The notes: a model not told the origin generated them from the sequence alone. Positions 43,101-51,878 are shown, counted from the stretch's first letter. The stretch is 64,000 bases of DNA from Methylocapsa sp. S129 (GCF_009765995.1 NZ_LMUI01000008.1:69292-133291); one strand, 5' to 3'. Made by a program: numbers and translations.

Positions 43101-45569
43101 TCACGTCCCTCTCGGCTTCGCCCTTGCTGTCGGCGCGGCGGCGGCGGGGTCTTCCGGCCAGGAATGGCGGGGATAGCGGCCGCGCAAATCGGCGCGGACG
43201 GCGGCCCACGAGCCGCGCCAGAAGCCGGGCAGGTCGCGCGTGATCTGGATCGGCCGGTGGGCGGGCGACAAGAGATGCAGCGTCAGCGGGACGCGGCCCC
43301 CCGCCAGCGCCGGATGGGCGGCGAGGCCGAACAATTCCTGCACCCTGAGCGCGATCGCCGGGCCGCCCTCCGCCTCATAATCGACGGGGATCGCCGAGCC
43401 GGTTGGCGCGGTGAAATGCGTCGGCGCCTCGGCGTCGAGGCGGCGGGCCAGCGCATAGGGCAGCAGCGCGCGCAACGCCTCGCCAAATTCCTCTGCGGAA
43501 AAATCGGCGAGACTCGTCTTGCCGACGAGATAAGGCGTCAGCCAGTCCGCGCTCGCCGCCAGCGCTTCGTCGCCAAGATCGGGCCATGCGGCATCGCCCG
43601 CCCGGCGCAGGAACAGGATCCGGTCGCGCCATTGCCGCAAACTCTTGCTCCAGGGCAGGCGCGCGACGCCGAGCCCGAGCAGGCCGGCCGCCAGCGCGGC
43701 GGCGCTCGCTTCGTCAGCGGGAACGGGCAGGTTCTGTTCGGTCAGCGTGATCGCCCCCAGCCGCCGGCGGCGGCGCGCGCGCAGCGCGGCCGAGGCGCGA
43801 TCAAAGACAACCTCCTCAAGCGTTTCGATCGATGCGCCCGCGACAGCCTCGATCTCCTCCAGCGATAAAGGAGCGGCCAGCAGGATGCGCGCGGCGGCGG
43901 CGCGGCCGACGATCTCACCGACGGCGAGATAAGACGCGCCGCTCAAGCTATCGTGCGGCTCGACGGCGCCGGCGCGGCCGTTGGCCATCAGGAACTCGCC
44001 GCGTTTGCCGCGCGCCTTGGCGATGCGATCGGGAAAAGCGAAGGCGAGCAGCGGCCCGACGTCGCCGGCGCTCTTGTCCGCAGGCGCTCCGGCCAATGCC
44101 CGCGCCTGCTGCGCGAGGCGCTTGGCGAGACGTCGCGCGTCTTCGGCGCGCGGCGAGCGATCCTGTGCGAAGCGATCGAGCCGCGCGGTCAGATCGACGC
44201 TGTCGCCGCCGAGCCCACGCTCGGTCAGCATGATCGCGATGCGGCTGGCGAGATCCGCATGGCCCTGCACGGCCGCCGACAGGACCATGCGCGCCAGACG
44301 CGGCGGCAAAGCGAGTTTGGCGATCGCCTTGCCCTCTTCCGTAATGCGTCCGGCCTCGTCGAGCGCGCCGATCGCCCTCAGCAGCGCGCGGCCCTCACTC
44401 AGCGCCGGCGCGGGCGGCGCGTCGAGAAACGCCAGCCTCGAAGGGTCGCTGACGCCCCAGGCGGCCAGATCGAGCAGGAAGCCCGAGAGATCGGCGGACA
44501 GAATTTCGGGCTTGGCGAAAGGCGCCAACGCCCCATTGGCGCCCGCCTCCCAGAGCCGGTAGCAGATTCCCGGCTCCGTGCGCCCGGCGCGGCCGCGCCG
44601 CTGGTCGGCGCCGGCCTTCGAGACCCTTTGCGTCTCCAGCCGCGTCACGCCGATATCGGGCTCATAGCGCGGCACGCGCGCCAGGCCGCTGTCGACGACA
44701 ATGCGCACGCCTTCGATCGTCAGCGAAGTCTCGGCGATCGAGGTCGCCAGCGCCACCTTGCGCCGGCCGGGTCGGGCCGGCAGCACCGCCCGGTCCTGCG
44801 CCGCCCGGTCCATCGCGCCATAGAGCGGCGCTATGTCGATCGAAGGGTCTTTGACGCGCGCCTCAAGCAGCGCCGCCGTGCGTGTGATCTCGCCCTGGCC
44901 GGGCAGGAAGACGAGGATCGAGCCGCGTTCGGCGGCCAGAGCTTCCAGCGTGACCTTCGCGACTTCGTCCTCGATGCGCGCGTTTGGCGTCCGCCCGACA
45001 TAACGCGTCTCGACGGGATAGGCGCGGCCTTCGCTTTCGACCAACGGCGCGTCGCCCATCAGCGCCGCGACGCGCGCGCCATCGAGCGTCGCCGACATCA
45101 GGAGCAGGCGCATATCCTCACGCAGGGCCGCCTGCGCATCGAGCGCCAGCGCCAGGCCAAGATCGGCGTCGAGCGAGCGCTCATGGAATTCATCGAACAG
45201 CACCGCGCAGACCCCCTCCAGCGCTGGATCGTCGAGAATCATCCGCGTGAACACGCCCTCGGTGATGACTTCGATGCGGGTCCGGGCCGAGACCTTGGCC
45301 TCCATCCGCACGCGCAGGCCGATCGTCTCGCCGACTTCCTCGCCCAGCGTCGCCGCCATGCGCGCCGCCGCGGCGCGGGCGGCGAGGCGGCGCGGCTCCA
45401 GCAGCAGGATGCGCCCGGCGCTGGCGAAGGGCTCGGCCAGCAAGGCGAGGGGAACCCGCGTCGTCTTGCCGGCCCCCGGCGGCGCGACCAGAACGGCGCG
45501 GTTTTTTCGCGCGAGTTCGGCGCAGAGCCGTGGAAGAACGGCGTCGATCGGCAAGGGCGCGTGCGGCAT
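43101..45569 (-). CDS. hrpB: ATP-dependent helicase HrpB
   Basis: 822 residues, the normal HrpB length. DEAH/RHA helicase motifs: VAPPGAGKTTRVPLALL (I), LEPRRLAARAAAARMA (Ia), LFDEFHERSLDADLGLAL (II, here DEFH), LLMSATLDG (III), LVFLPGQGEI (IV), ATSIAETSLTIEGVRIVVDSGLARVPRYEP (V) and DQRRGRAGRTEPG (VI), then the HrpB-specific C-terminal region ending in LPGFWRGSWAAVRADLRGRYPRHSWPEDP. Role in RNA metabolism is unclear in the family. Start at 45569 (MPHAPLPID) follows the family. Confidence 0.95.
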   Translation of the reverse strand: MPHAPLPIDAVLPRLCAELARKNRAVLVAPPGAGKTTRVPLALLAEPFASAGRILLLEPRRLAARAAAARMAATLGEEVGETIGLRVRMEAKVSARTRIEVITEGVFTRMILDDPALEGVCAVLFDEFHERSLDADLGLALALDAQAALREDMRLLLMSATLDGARVAALMGDAPLVESEGRAYPVETRYVGRTPNARIEDEVAKVTLEALAAERGSILVFLPGQGEITRTAALLEARVKDPSIDIAPLYGAMDRAAQDRAVLPARPGRRKVALATSIAETSLTIEGVRIVVDSGLARVPRYEPDIGVTRLETQRVSKAGADQRRGRAGRTEPGICYRLWEAGANGALAPFAKPEILSADLSGFLLDLAAWGVSDPSRLAFLDAPPAPALSEGRALLRAIGALDEAGRITEEGKAIAKLALPPRLARMVLSAAVQGHADLASRIAIMLTERGLGGDSVDLTARLDRFAQDRSPRAEDARRLAKRLAQQARALAGAPADKSAGDVGPLLAFAFPDRIAKARGKRGEFLMANGRAGAVEPHDSLSGASYLAVGEIVGRAAAARILLAAPLSLEEIEAVAGASIETLEEVVFDRASAALRARRRRRLGAITLTEQNLPVPADEASAAALAAGLLGLGVARLPWSKSLRQWRDRILFLRRAGDAAWPDLGDEALAASADWLTPYLVGKTSLADFSAEEFGEALRALLPYALARRLDAEAPTHFTAPTGSAIPVDYEAEGGPAIALRVQELFGLAAHPALAGGRVPLTLHLLSPAHRPIQITRDLPGFWRGSWAAVRADLRGRYPRHSWPEDPAAAAPTARAKPRGT

Positions 45570-45800
45570 GGCGGGCTTGCTTGTCAGGAACGGGCGACGG
45601 CGGCAAGGGCGCCGCGGCCCGCCCTCAAAGCCAGCGCGCGACGCAGGTGGCCGGGATAGGTCTGCCAGCGACGGTGAATTGTCCCTATGGGGCCTCTCGC
45701 CGCGCCCCCTTCCAGCGCCAAGCGCAACCCTGTATAGAGCCGCCCGAGCGAGACCGGATCGCATTCCGGCGACAGACCCCCTGATTTAGAGATCGTGTAA

Positions 45801-47723
45801 ATGCAAGATGCGTTGCCTGGCGCTCACGCGCCCGCGGCCAACGGCCATGACGCCGCCGCCGCTCATGGCGCGGGCAATTTCTGGCTGCTGGCCTTGGGTT
45901 CGGTCGGCGTCGTGTTCGGCGATATCGGCACCAGCCCGCTCTATGCGCTGCAGGCCTGTCTGTCCCATGTCAAGGACGGCGGCGGCCTGACGCCGGGCGA
46001 GGTCGTGGGCGTCGTCTCCTTGATCGTCTGGGCGCTGATCGTCACGGTCACGGCCAAATATGTCCTGTTCCTGATGAAGGCGGACAATAAGGGCGAAGGC
46101 GGCATCCTCTCGCTGATGGCGCTGGCGCAAAGCGCGCTCGGCAAACGCACCATGCTGATCTTCTTCCTCGGCGTCGCCGGCTCCGCTCTGTTTTCGGGCG
46201 ACGCGGTCATCACCCCCGCCATTTCAGTGCTTTCGGCGCTTGAGGGGTTGAAACAGATTTCGCCCAATCTCGCCCCCTTCGTCCTGCCCGCGACGATTCT
46301 CATCCTGATTCTGCTGTTCATGGTCCAGAGCCGGGGGACAGCGGGGATGGCCGCGTTCTTTGGGCCGATCATGGTGGTGTTCTTTTTCACCATCGCGGCG
46401 CTGGGCGCGACCCATATCGGCGAGGCCTGGAACATTCTTCGCGCGCTCAACCCGATCCACGGCGTCTTTTTTCTCTATAGCCACGGCGCGATCGGCTTTG
46501 TCGTGCTCGGCAGCGTTTTCCTGGCGGTCACCGGCGGCGAGGCGCTTTACGCCGATATGGGCCATTTCGGCCGCGCGCCGATTCAGGCCGCCTGGATATG
46601 CCTGGTGCTGCCCGCCCTCATCCTCAATTATCTTGGCCAGGGCGCCCATATCATCGCCGATTCCAGCGCCGCCGAGAATCCCTACTATCTCATGGCGCCG
46701 ACCTGGGCGCTGCTGCCGCTGATCCTGCTTTCGACCATCGCCACCGTCATCGCCAGCCAGGCGGTGATCACCGGCGCTTTTTCGCTGGCGCGCCAGGCGA
46801 TCCAGCTCGGCCTGCTGCCGCGCCTCGAAATCGTCCACACCTCCGATACGCTGGAGGGGCAATTGTTCATCCCGCGCGTCAATCGCGTGCTGCTGTTTGG
46901 CGTTCTCGCGCTGGTGCTGATGTTCCGCTCGTCGGACGCCTTGGCCAACGCCTATGGCATCGCGGTTTCCGGCACGATGGTCGCCACGACGGCGCTCGCT
47001 TTCTTCGTCGTCTGGCGTCTGTGGCGTTGGCCTCTATGGGGAGCGCTGGCGCTGGTCAGCGTCTTCTTGTCGGTCGACGTCAGTTTCCTCGTCGCCAATC
47101 TCTACAAAGTGCTCGACGGCGGCTGGGTGCCATTGCTACTCGGCGGCACCATGTTCACGCTGATGTGGACCTGGATGCGCGGCAGCGCGATCCTCAGCGC
47201 CAAGACGCATCGCGATTCCATCCCGATGGTCGATCTCATCAAAATGCTCGCCAAATCCAAACCGGTGCGCGTGCCCGGAACCGCGATCTTCCTGACCAAC
47301 GACCCGCAATCGGCGCCTTCCTCCTTCATGCACAACCTCAAGCACAACAAGGTTCTGCATGAGCGGGTGGTGATGATGTGCGTGCGCACCGAAACGTCGC
47401 CGCGCATTCCCGCCAAGGCGCGCTTCGAGGTCAAGATATTGTCGCCCGATTTCATCCAGGTGACGCTGCATTTTGGCTATATGGAATCGCCGCGCATTCC
47501 CAACGCGCTCGCCGTCATGCGCAAATCGGGCCTGAAGTTCGACATCATGACGACGTCGTTCTTCGTCGGCCGGCGCACGTTGAAAGCGTCCTCGACATCG
47601 GGCATGCCGCAATGGCAGGACAAACTCTTCATCGCGATGACCAAACAGGCCGCGAGCGCCCCCGACTTCTTTCACATTCCCTCGGACCGCGTGGTCGAAC
47701 TCGGCGCGCAGATGAAAGTTTGA
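45801..47723 (+). CDS. kup: Kup/Trk-type low-affinity potassium transporter
   Basis: 640 residues, about 12 membrane spans with the Kup blocks GVVFGDIGTSPLYAL, NKGEGGILSLMALAQ, GSALFSGDAVITPAISVLSALEGL, FFGPIMVVFFF, VTGGEALYADMGHFGR and LLGGTMFTLMW, plus a cytoplasmic C-terminal domain (RVPGTAIFLTNDPQSAPSSFMHNLKHNKVLHERVV). Imports K+ with protons at the inner membrane. Followed by a bidirectional terminator. Confidence 0.97.
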   Translation: MQDALPGAHAPAANGHDAAAAHGAGNFWLLALGSVGVVFGDIGTSPLYALQACLSHVKDGGGLTPGEVVGVVSLIVWALIVTVTAKYVLFLMKADNKGEGGILSLMALAQSALGKRTMLIFFLGVAGSALFSGDAVITPAISVLSALEGLKQISPNLAPFVLPATILILILLFMVQSRGTAGMAAFFGPIMVVFFFTIAALGATHIGEAWNILRALNPIHGVFFLYSHGAIGFVVLGSVFLAVTGGEALYADMGHFGRAPIQAAWICLVLPALILNYLGQGAHIIADSSAAENPYYLMAPTWALLPLILLSTIATVIASQAVITGAFSLARQAIQLGLLPRLEIVHTSDTLEGQLFIPRVNRVLLFGVLALVLMFRSSDALANAYGIAVSGTMVATTALAFFVVWRLWRWPLWGALALVSVFLSVDVSFLVANLYKVLDGGWVPLLLGGTMFTLMWTWMRGSAILSAKTHRDSIPMVDLIKMLAKSKPVRVPGTAIFLTNDPQSAPSSFMHNLKHNKVLHERVVMMCVRTETSPRIPAKARFEVKILSPDFIQVTLHFGYMESPRIPNALAVMRKSGLKFDIMTTSFFVGRRTLKASSTSGMPQWQDKLFIAMTKQAASAPDFFHIPSDRVVELGAQMKV

Positions 47724-47847
47724 GGCGCGCGCTTATCGCGGCTTGTGACCGTCGCCGCGCCGCCCGTGCAGGCCGCGTCTTGCGCGAGCGCCTGGGTTCG
47801 CCCAATCATCACGCGATCGTGATGCGCTGAACGGCTGGCGGAAAATA

Positions 47848-47880
47848 AAAGGCGCGCGGGTTTGGAGCCCGCGCGCCTTT
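47848..47880. terminator. Bidirectional intrinsic terminator between kup and the Flp pilin gene
   Basis: A perfect stem AAAGGCGCGCGGG / CCCGCGCGCCTTT with loop TTTGGAG. On the minus strand it is followed by TTTTATTTTC and lies 11 bp beyond the pilin stop, a textbook terminator for that gene. For kup (plus strand, 125 bp downstream) the T-run after the stem is short (TTT). Confidence 0.88.
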
Positions 47881-47891
47881 CGTGGCTGCAT

Positions 47892-48056
47892 TTATTTCAG
47901 ATTGCCCGAGACTTCGTTGAAGGTCGAATTGAGCTGAGTGCCCAGGGCGGTGAGCGAAACGATGATCGCCACGGCGATCAGCGATGCGATAAGAGCGTAT
48001 TCAATGGCGGTGGCGCCTGATTCATTGGCGACGAGCTTCCTGATGGATCCGATCAT
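47892..48056 (-). CDS. Flp/Fap-type pilin
   Basis: 54 residues. Short basic leader MIGSIRKLVANESG, then the cleavage region G14/ATAIEYALIASLIAVAIIVSLTALGTQL with Glu5 and Tyr6 of the mature form, the type IVb pilin signature. GAGG lies 8 bp before this ATG; another ATG two codons earlier is less well spaced. Processed by a TadV/CpaA prepilin peptidase and assembled by Tad/Cpa machinery, none of which is in the window, so it is an isolated pilin gene with its own promoter and terminator. Confidence 0.9.
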   Translation of the reverse strand: MIGSIRKLVANESGATAIEYALIASLIAVAIIVSLTALGTQLNSTFNEVSGNLK

Positions 48057-48122
48057 TCTCATATCCTCGTGGAAAAAATTCATTTCCTTGCTTTGATTTC
48101 TGTTTACCGGAGCACGGAAAGA

Positions 48123-48152
48123 ATTATATTTTTCACGTTGCAATTGAGTTAA
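48123..48152 (-). promoter_or_regulatory. Predicted promoter of the Flp pilin gene
   Basis: Minus strand TTAACT (48152-48147), 18 bp, consensus TATAAT (48128-48123), about 65 bp before the start codon in an A/T-rich leader. Confidence 0.5.
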
Positions 48153-48219
48153 TTCGATCTCAGAGAATCAGCGCTATCGTCCGTTGTCTCGCGTATGGTT
48201 AAATCGCGCGTCGCCGGCT

Positions 48220-48663
48220 CTATCGCCTTTGAGTCGCCATGAATTGGCGCAGCGCGGCCAGCCATCGGGCGAAGCCTTCTTGCTCGAAATACTTCGTCCA
48301 ACGATCGTACTCCTCGACGGCGCAGTCGAATGTCGCCCACCATTCGACGAAGGCTTTCCCTGTCTCGACAATCGGCGCGACGCGGATTGTCGCGATGTAG
48401 TTACGCAAGGGAAGGGGCGACGGATCGCAGAGTGCGTAGGTGTAGGAGCGGTCGATGTCGGAATGGGCGAGCAGAATCTGTCGGATGATCTTCTCGCCCA
48501 CAGCGACGCGGCGGATGGCCGCGACCTGATCGCCAGCCTTGCCGGCCTCGATGACGGTCTGGCTTTCGACGCCGGCCCAGGCATAATGATCGAAGGGACG
48601 TATGACCGCCCAGACCGCTTCGGCGGAATGATCAAGCACGATGCTATAGTACGATTTCGCCAT
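48220..48663 (-). CDS. SRPBCC (START/polyketide cyclase-like) family protein
   Basis: 147 residues from the ATG at 48663, which follows AGAGGAAGAG. AKSYYSIVLDHSAEAVWAVIRPFDHYAWAG is the first strand and helix of the SRPBCC fold (cf. Bet v 1), followed by IRRVAVGEKIIRQILLAHSDIDRSYTYALCDPSPLPLRNYIATIRVAPIVETGKAFVEWWATFD. Probably binds a small hydrophobic ligand in the cytoplasm. Downstream of the pilin promoter region, same strand, separate unit. Confidence 0.8.
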   Translation of the reverse strand: MAKSYYSIVLDHSAEAVWAVIRPFDHYAWAGVESQTVIEAGKAGDQVAAIRRVAVGEKIIRQILLAHSDIDRSYTYALCDPSPLPLRNYIATIRVAPIVETGKAFVEWWATFDCAVEEYDRWTKYFEQEGFARWLAALRQFMATQRR

Positions 48664-48776
48664 CTCTTCCTCTTTCGGTGGCCGCGGCGCCAACGCCATC
48701 AACAGGATGAAGACAGCGCGGACACTCCGATTCTTGCGCTGTAATTTTTTGCCGCCTGTCGAAGGCTAGGCTCTGG

Positions 48777-49763
48777 CTATGTCTGGCGAACGTCGGAAGA
48801 GGGCGCGGCTGGAGCCCGCGCGGCCACGCGGCTCCTGACGCACACGATCATCGACGCGACGACCACGCCCGCGCAAACCAGCGCAACGTTCGTGACGCGC
48901 TCGCCAAGGAGCAGCGCCGACCAGAGGAGCGCCAGAAGCGGCTGGATCAGGTTGAGTTGGCCAATGCGCGCGATGCCGCCGGCCGCGAGCCCGCGATACC
49001 AGGCTATCGAGCCGAGGAACATGCTGATCACGCAGGCATAGACGAGGCCCGCCCAGGCCGGTCCCGGGATGGGCTGTTCCCAATCGTGATGCAGCAAGCC
49101 GAGCGCGAGAGGCGCCGCCGCGATCGGCGCCATGGCGATCATCGCCCAGCACAGCGTCGTCGCGCCGCCCAGCGCGCGCGCTGCTTGTCCTCCCTCGACA
49201 TAGGCGATTCCGACGCTCAGCATGGCGGCGACAAGCCAGCCGTCCGCCAAGCTGACACGGCCGCCGCCTTGATGCAGGGCGAAGACCAACACTGCTGCGA
49301 CCCCGATGAGGCAAGCGATCCAGAACGCCCTTGGCGGACGCTCGCCGGCCCGCACAACCGCGACGACCGCTGTAGCGGCCGGCGCCAGTCCGATCACAAC
49401 AGCGCCATGCGCGGCGGGGGCGCGCTCAAGGGCGAGGGCGACGAAGAGGGGATAAGCGACGGCAAGGCCGAAGCCCATCCAGAAGACGCCCGGCCAGTAG
49501 CGGCGATCAGGCAACCGCCATTGGCGGCCGACAAGGAGCGTGAGGACGCCGAGGATGGCGGCGACCTCGATCCGCGCGCTCGTGACGAGCATGGGGCCGA
49601 ATGCCGGCACGGCGAGGCGCGTCGCCGGCAGGGTGCCGCTGAAGGCGAGCATGCCGAGGCCGCCCATCAGAAGGCCGTCCCGCCAGTGCGGCGGGGTGGC
49701 GATCATACGCAGAGGAGGCGGCCCTTCGCTGTCGAGGCCTGGTCGCGGGGAGGCGCGCATCAT
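48777..49763 (-). CDS. EamA/DMT family transporter
   Basis: 328 residues with ten hydrophobic segments in two EamA halves: LGMLAFSGTLPATRLAVPAFGPMLVTSARIEVAAILGVLTLLVGR and SVGIAYVEGGQAARALGGATTLCWAMIAMAPIAAAPLALGL; the AHGAVVIGLAPAATAVVAVVRAGERP and GQLNLIQPLLALLWSALLLGERV segments are the conserved end-of-half motifs. An inner-membrane exporter of amino acids or metabolites. Start could be any of two adjacent ATGs or M20. Confidence 0.9.
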   Translation of the reverse strand: MMRASPRPGLDSEGPPPLRMIATPPHWRDGLLMGGLGMLAFSGTLPATRLAVPAFGPMLVTSARIEVAAILGVLTLLVGRQWRLPDRRYWPGVFWMGFGLAVAYPLFVALALERAPAAHGAVVIGLAPAATAVVAVVRAGERPPRAFWIACLIGVAAVLVFALHQGGGRVSLADGWLVAAMLSVGIAYVEGGQAARALGGATTLCWAMIAMAPIAAAPLALGLLHHDWEQPIPGPAWAGLVYACVISMFLGSIAWYRGLAAGGIARIGQLNLIQPLLALLWSALLLGERVTNVALVCAGVVVASMIVCVRSRVAARAPAAPSSDVRQT

Positions 49764-49937
49764 GGGCGATTTTGCATCCGCCGGCCTTCGCGGTCGATGC
49801 GCGATGGAAGGCGAAACGGCTATTTCGTCTCCTGATCAAAAGCCGAAAGCCATTCCGCGCCGCTTTTCTTGAGTCCGCCGCGGCGTCACCGTCATTTCCC
49901 CATTTCGTATCTTGGATAGGGGTAGCGCGAGCGTGAC

Positions 49938-49981
49938 ATGTGGCGCGCGCCACATCCTCCGGGATGGCGTAGGTCTAAAAA
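49938..49981 (+). promoter_or_regulatory. Candidate Crp/Fnr-activated promoter (copy 1)
   Basis: Palindrome ATGTGGC-GCGC-GCCACAT at 49938-49955 (centre 49946.5), and a -10-like TAAAAA at 49976-49981. The 29.5-bp distance from centre to -10 puts the site at -41.5, the class II activator position. It is 115 bp upstream of the gene at 50071. The same arms, spacer length and distance recur at 51663-51706. The rest of 49764-50070 shows no gene. Confidence 0.65.
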
Positions 49982-50070
49982 GGCGTCTTCTAGGGGTGGG
50001 GCGCGATCCGGCGCGAGCTTTCCAAGCCGGAGCGCCCTCGGGGCGAATGCGAATTTGGGGACTAGCCGTT

Positions 50071-50421
50071 ATGCGCAGGTCGCTTCTGTTTGGCGTCATC
50101 GCCGTCGCCCTCATCCTCGCTTTGGGCGCCGCCAACGCCCTTGCGGCCACGCCCAGCGACCAGTCGGTCTTCGTCGCGCGCGGCCAACAGGCGCAAGCGG
50201 CTGTCGCCGGCGCCGGGTTGATTGAGGGGCGTTCGGCTTACAACGGCGACCAGGCTCAGGCGGAGCATCGCGAGGATCTGGCGGTCATCATCCGCAGCGT
50301 CATCGTGCTGGGAATCGCCGGCCTCGTCTTCAGCCTGAGCGCTGTCGGCGCCAAAGCTCTGTGGGTTCTGGATGAGGCGGAATCCTCGTCGCACGGATGG
50401 CCGCGTTGGCCTAACGGCTGA
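50071..50421 (+). CDS. Small exported/membrane protein, function unknown
   Basis: 116 residues: signal-like segment RRSLLFGVIAVALILALGAANALAA, a soluble stretch of about 45 residues (GQQAQAAVAGAGLIEGRSAYNGDQAQAEHRED), then a membrane span LAVIIRSVIVLGIAGLVFSLSAVGAKALW and a short tail. Not recognised. Preceded by the Crp-type promoter and followed 55 bp later by the DUF3307 gene, likely co-transcribed. An in-frame ATG at 50047 is an alternative start. Confidence 0.65.
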   Translation: MRRSLLFGVIAVALILALGAANALAATPSDQSVFVARGQQAQAAVAGAGLIEGRSAYNGDQAQAEHREDLAVIIRSVIVLGIAGLVFSLSAVGAKALWVLDEAESSSHGWPRWPNG

Positions 50422-50476
50422 TCGCCCGGTCGGCTTGAGCGCCGCGGCCGGGGGAGCCCGGGGGAGGGATCTTGTT

Positions 50477-50872
50477 TTGCCGCAGATTGGCCCTCTTGTT
50501 CCGCTCTGGACTTTCTGCATCGTCCTCGTCGCGATGGCGCTGAAGCATTTTGTCGCCGATTTCGCCCTCCAACCGAAATGGATCGCCCACGGCAAGGAGC
50601 GTCGCGAGGGTTGGTTGGCGCCGCTGGCGCTTCACGCGTTCGGCCATGCCGTCCTGACGCTGTGCGTCGTGTTGGTGGTCGCACCCCATTTGTGGTGGCT
50701 GGCTCTCGCCGACTTCGTCGTCCATGCGGCGATCGACCGCGGTAAGACGCTGATCGCCCAACGAGGCGGCTGGTGCGTCGACAAGGCGGGTTTCTGGTGG
50801 TTGCTGGGTTTCGACCAGTTCTTGCACCAAGTCACCAATGTGGCGATCGTCGCGGCCCTCTTCACGCTTTGA
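50477..50872 (+). CDS. DUF3307 family membrane protein
   Basis: 131 residues from a TTG preceded by GGAGGGA. Family features: KHFVADFALQPKWIAHGKERREGWLAPLALHAFGHAVLTLCVVLV and WWLALADFVVHAAIDRGKTLIA, with the conserved H, D and Q residues of DUF3307, then LGFDQFLHQVTNVAIVAAL. Three or four membrane spans. Function unknown. Convergent with the Crp regulator gene. Confidence 0.78.
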   Translation: MPQIGPLVPLWTFCIVLVAMALKHFVADFALQPKWIAHGKERREGWLAPLALHAFGHAVLTLCVVLVVAPHLWWLALADFVVHAAIDRGKTLIAQRGGWCVDKAGFWWLLGFDQFLHQVTNVAIVAALFTL

Positions 50873-50904
50873 TCGCGGCGCCCGCGGCGGCTCGAACCTC
50901 GCTT

Positions 50905-51585
50905 CTAGCCCGCTTCGGCGACAATCCGGCGCAAGCGCGCCGGGTTCGTCAGGACGATCGCGCCGCGCGTGCGGGAAATCGCGTCTTCCCGCTCCAGCGC
51001 GTTCAACATTTTGGTCACGAGCTCGCGATGCGAGCTGATGCGCGCCGCCAGTTCGGCGTGCGTCGGCGGCGGCGAGATGACGACGCGGCCGTCCGCTGTG
51101 GTGCGCGAGAGCCGAAGCAGCTCCGCGCAAAGGCGCTCATGGGCGTCGAAATGCGCCTGTTCGTGCGCGCGATTGTTATGCGCGCGGATGCCGGCCACCA
51201 GCTTGGTGAGAACCTGGTCGCATACGCTGGGATAGCGATGGATCATTTCGCGAAACACCGTCGCCGACATGCGTGCGACCGCCGCGTCCGTAATCGCCAG
51301 AATGCCCGCCGACCGCGGTTTTCCATCGATCGCTGAATATTCGCCGAAATATTCGCCATCGAGAATGTCGCCAAGAATGATCTCACGGCCTGACGTTCCG
51401 ATGACGACGCGCGCATGCCCGCCGATGACGAAGAACACGTCCGTGCCTTCCGCCTGGTCGTCGATCACCCATTGGCCGGCGCTGACCATACGCCAGGTGC
51501 AGCGCATATCGAGCGCGCGCACGTCCTCCGGGGCAAGCGAAGCGAACAGGGGCGCCAGCGCCAGTGATTGCCGATCTCGATTCAT
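50905..51585 (-). CDS. Crp/Fnr family transcriptional regulator
   Basis: 226 residues. N-terminal cyclic-nucleotide-binding barrel with EYFGEYSAIDGKPRSAGILAITDA, close to the phosphate-binding cassette FGE...PRSA of cAMP receptors; long dimer helix; winged HTH at 160-215 with THAELAARISSHRELVTKMLNALEREDAI. In the recognition helix Arg187 and Glu188 match the Arg-Glu pair of CRP, with Lys192 where CRP has Arg. It lacks the N-terminal cysteine cluster of FNR (Cys29 only), so it is not an iron-sulfur sensor. The gene lies between two promoters bearing ATGTGGC-N4-GCCACAT, the probable binding site. Confidence 0.92.
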   Translation of the reverse strand: MNRDRQSLALAPLFASLAPEDVRALDMRCTWRMVSAGQWVIDDQAEGTDVFFVIGGHARVVIGTSGREIILGDILDGEYFGEYSAIDGKPRSAGILAITDAAVARMSATVFREMIHRYPSVCDQVLTKLVAGIRAHNNRAHEQAHFDAHERLCAELLRLSRTTADGRVVISPPPTHAELAARISSHRELVTKMLNALEREDAISRTRGAIVLTNPARLRRIVAEAG

Positions 51586-51662
51586 GCGTTCAGTCCCCAG
51601 CTACCGCGAGCCGTCTCATTGCTTTTCTTCGCCACAAAACCTTCCGCGCGGCCGGCGGCGAC

Positions 51663-51706
51663 ATGTGGCTGACGCCACATCATCCGCGCCGACGCAGGAT
51701 TATAAA
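51663..51706 (+). promoter_or_regulatory. Candidate Crp/Fnr-activated promoter (copy 2)
   Basis: Palindrome ATGTGGC-TGAC-GCCACAT at 51663-51680 (centre 51671.5) and TATAAA at 51701-51706: again 29.5 bp from centre to -10, the class II (-41.5) arrangement. It is 80 bp upstream of the 30-residue peptide gene and 78 bp upstream of the divergent regulator gene, so the regulator may also control itself. Confidence 0.68.
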
Positions 51707-51785
51707 CAGATCATACAGCGGGATGTCGCGATCCCGAACCGCCCTCCGACGTGAAATTGGATGGGGCAGGGACCAGGAGGGTTCC

Positions 51786-51878
51786 ATGGACCATGCATCG
51801 AGCCACAACACGTTCAACATCCTGTTCATCGTTTCCTTCATCGCCAGCGTCGCGGTGGTGATGTTCCGGTTTGGATGA
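51786..51878 (+). CDS. 30-residue single-span membrane peptide
   Basis: Short polar N terminus MDHASSHN followed by TFNILFIVSFIASVAVVMFRFG, one membrane span almost to the end. AGGAGGG stands 4-5 bp before the ATG, the best ribosome-binding site in this neighbourhood, and the Crp-type promoter lies upstream. The size and layout recall accessory peptides of oxidases or transporters (CydX, CcoQ, KdpF-like), but no sequence match is claimed. Confidence 0.65.
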   Translation: MDHASSHNTFNILFIVSFIASVAVVMFRFG

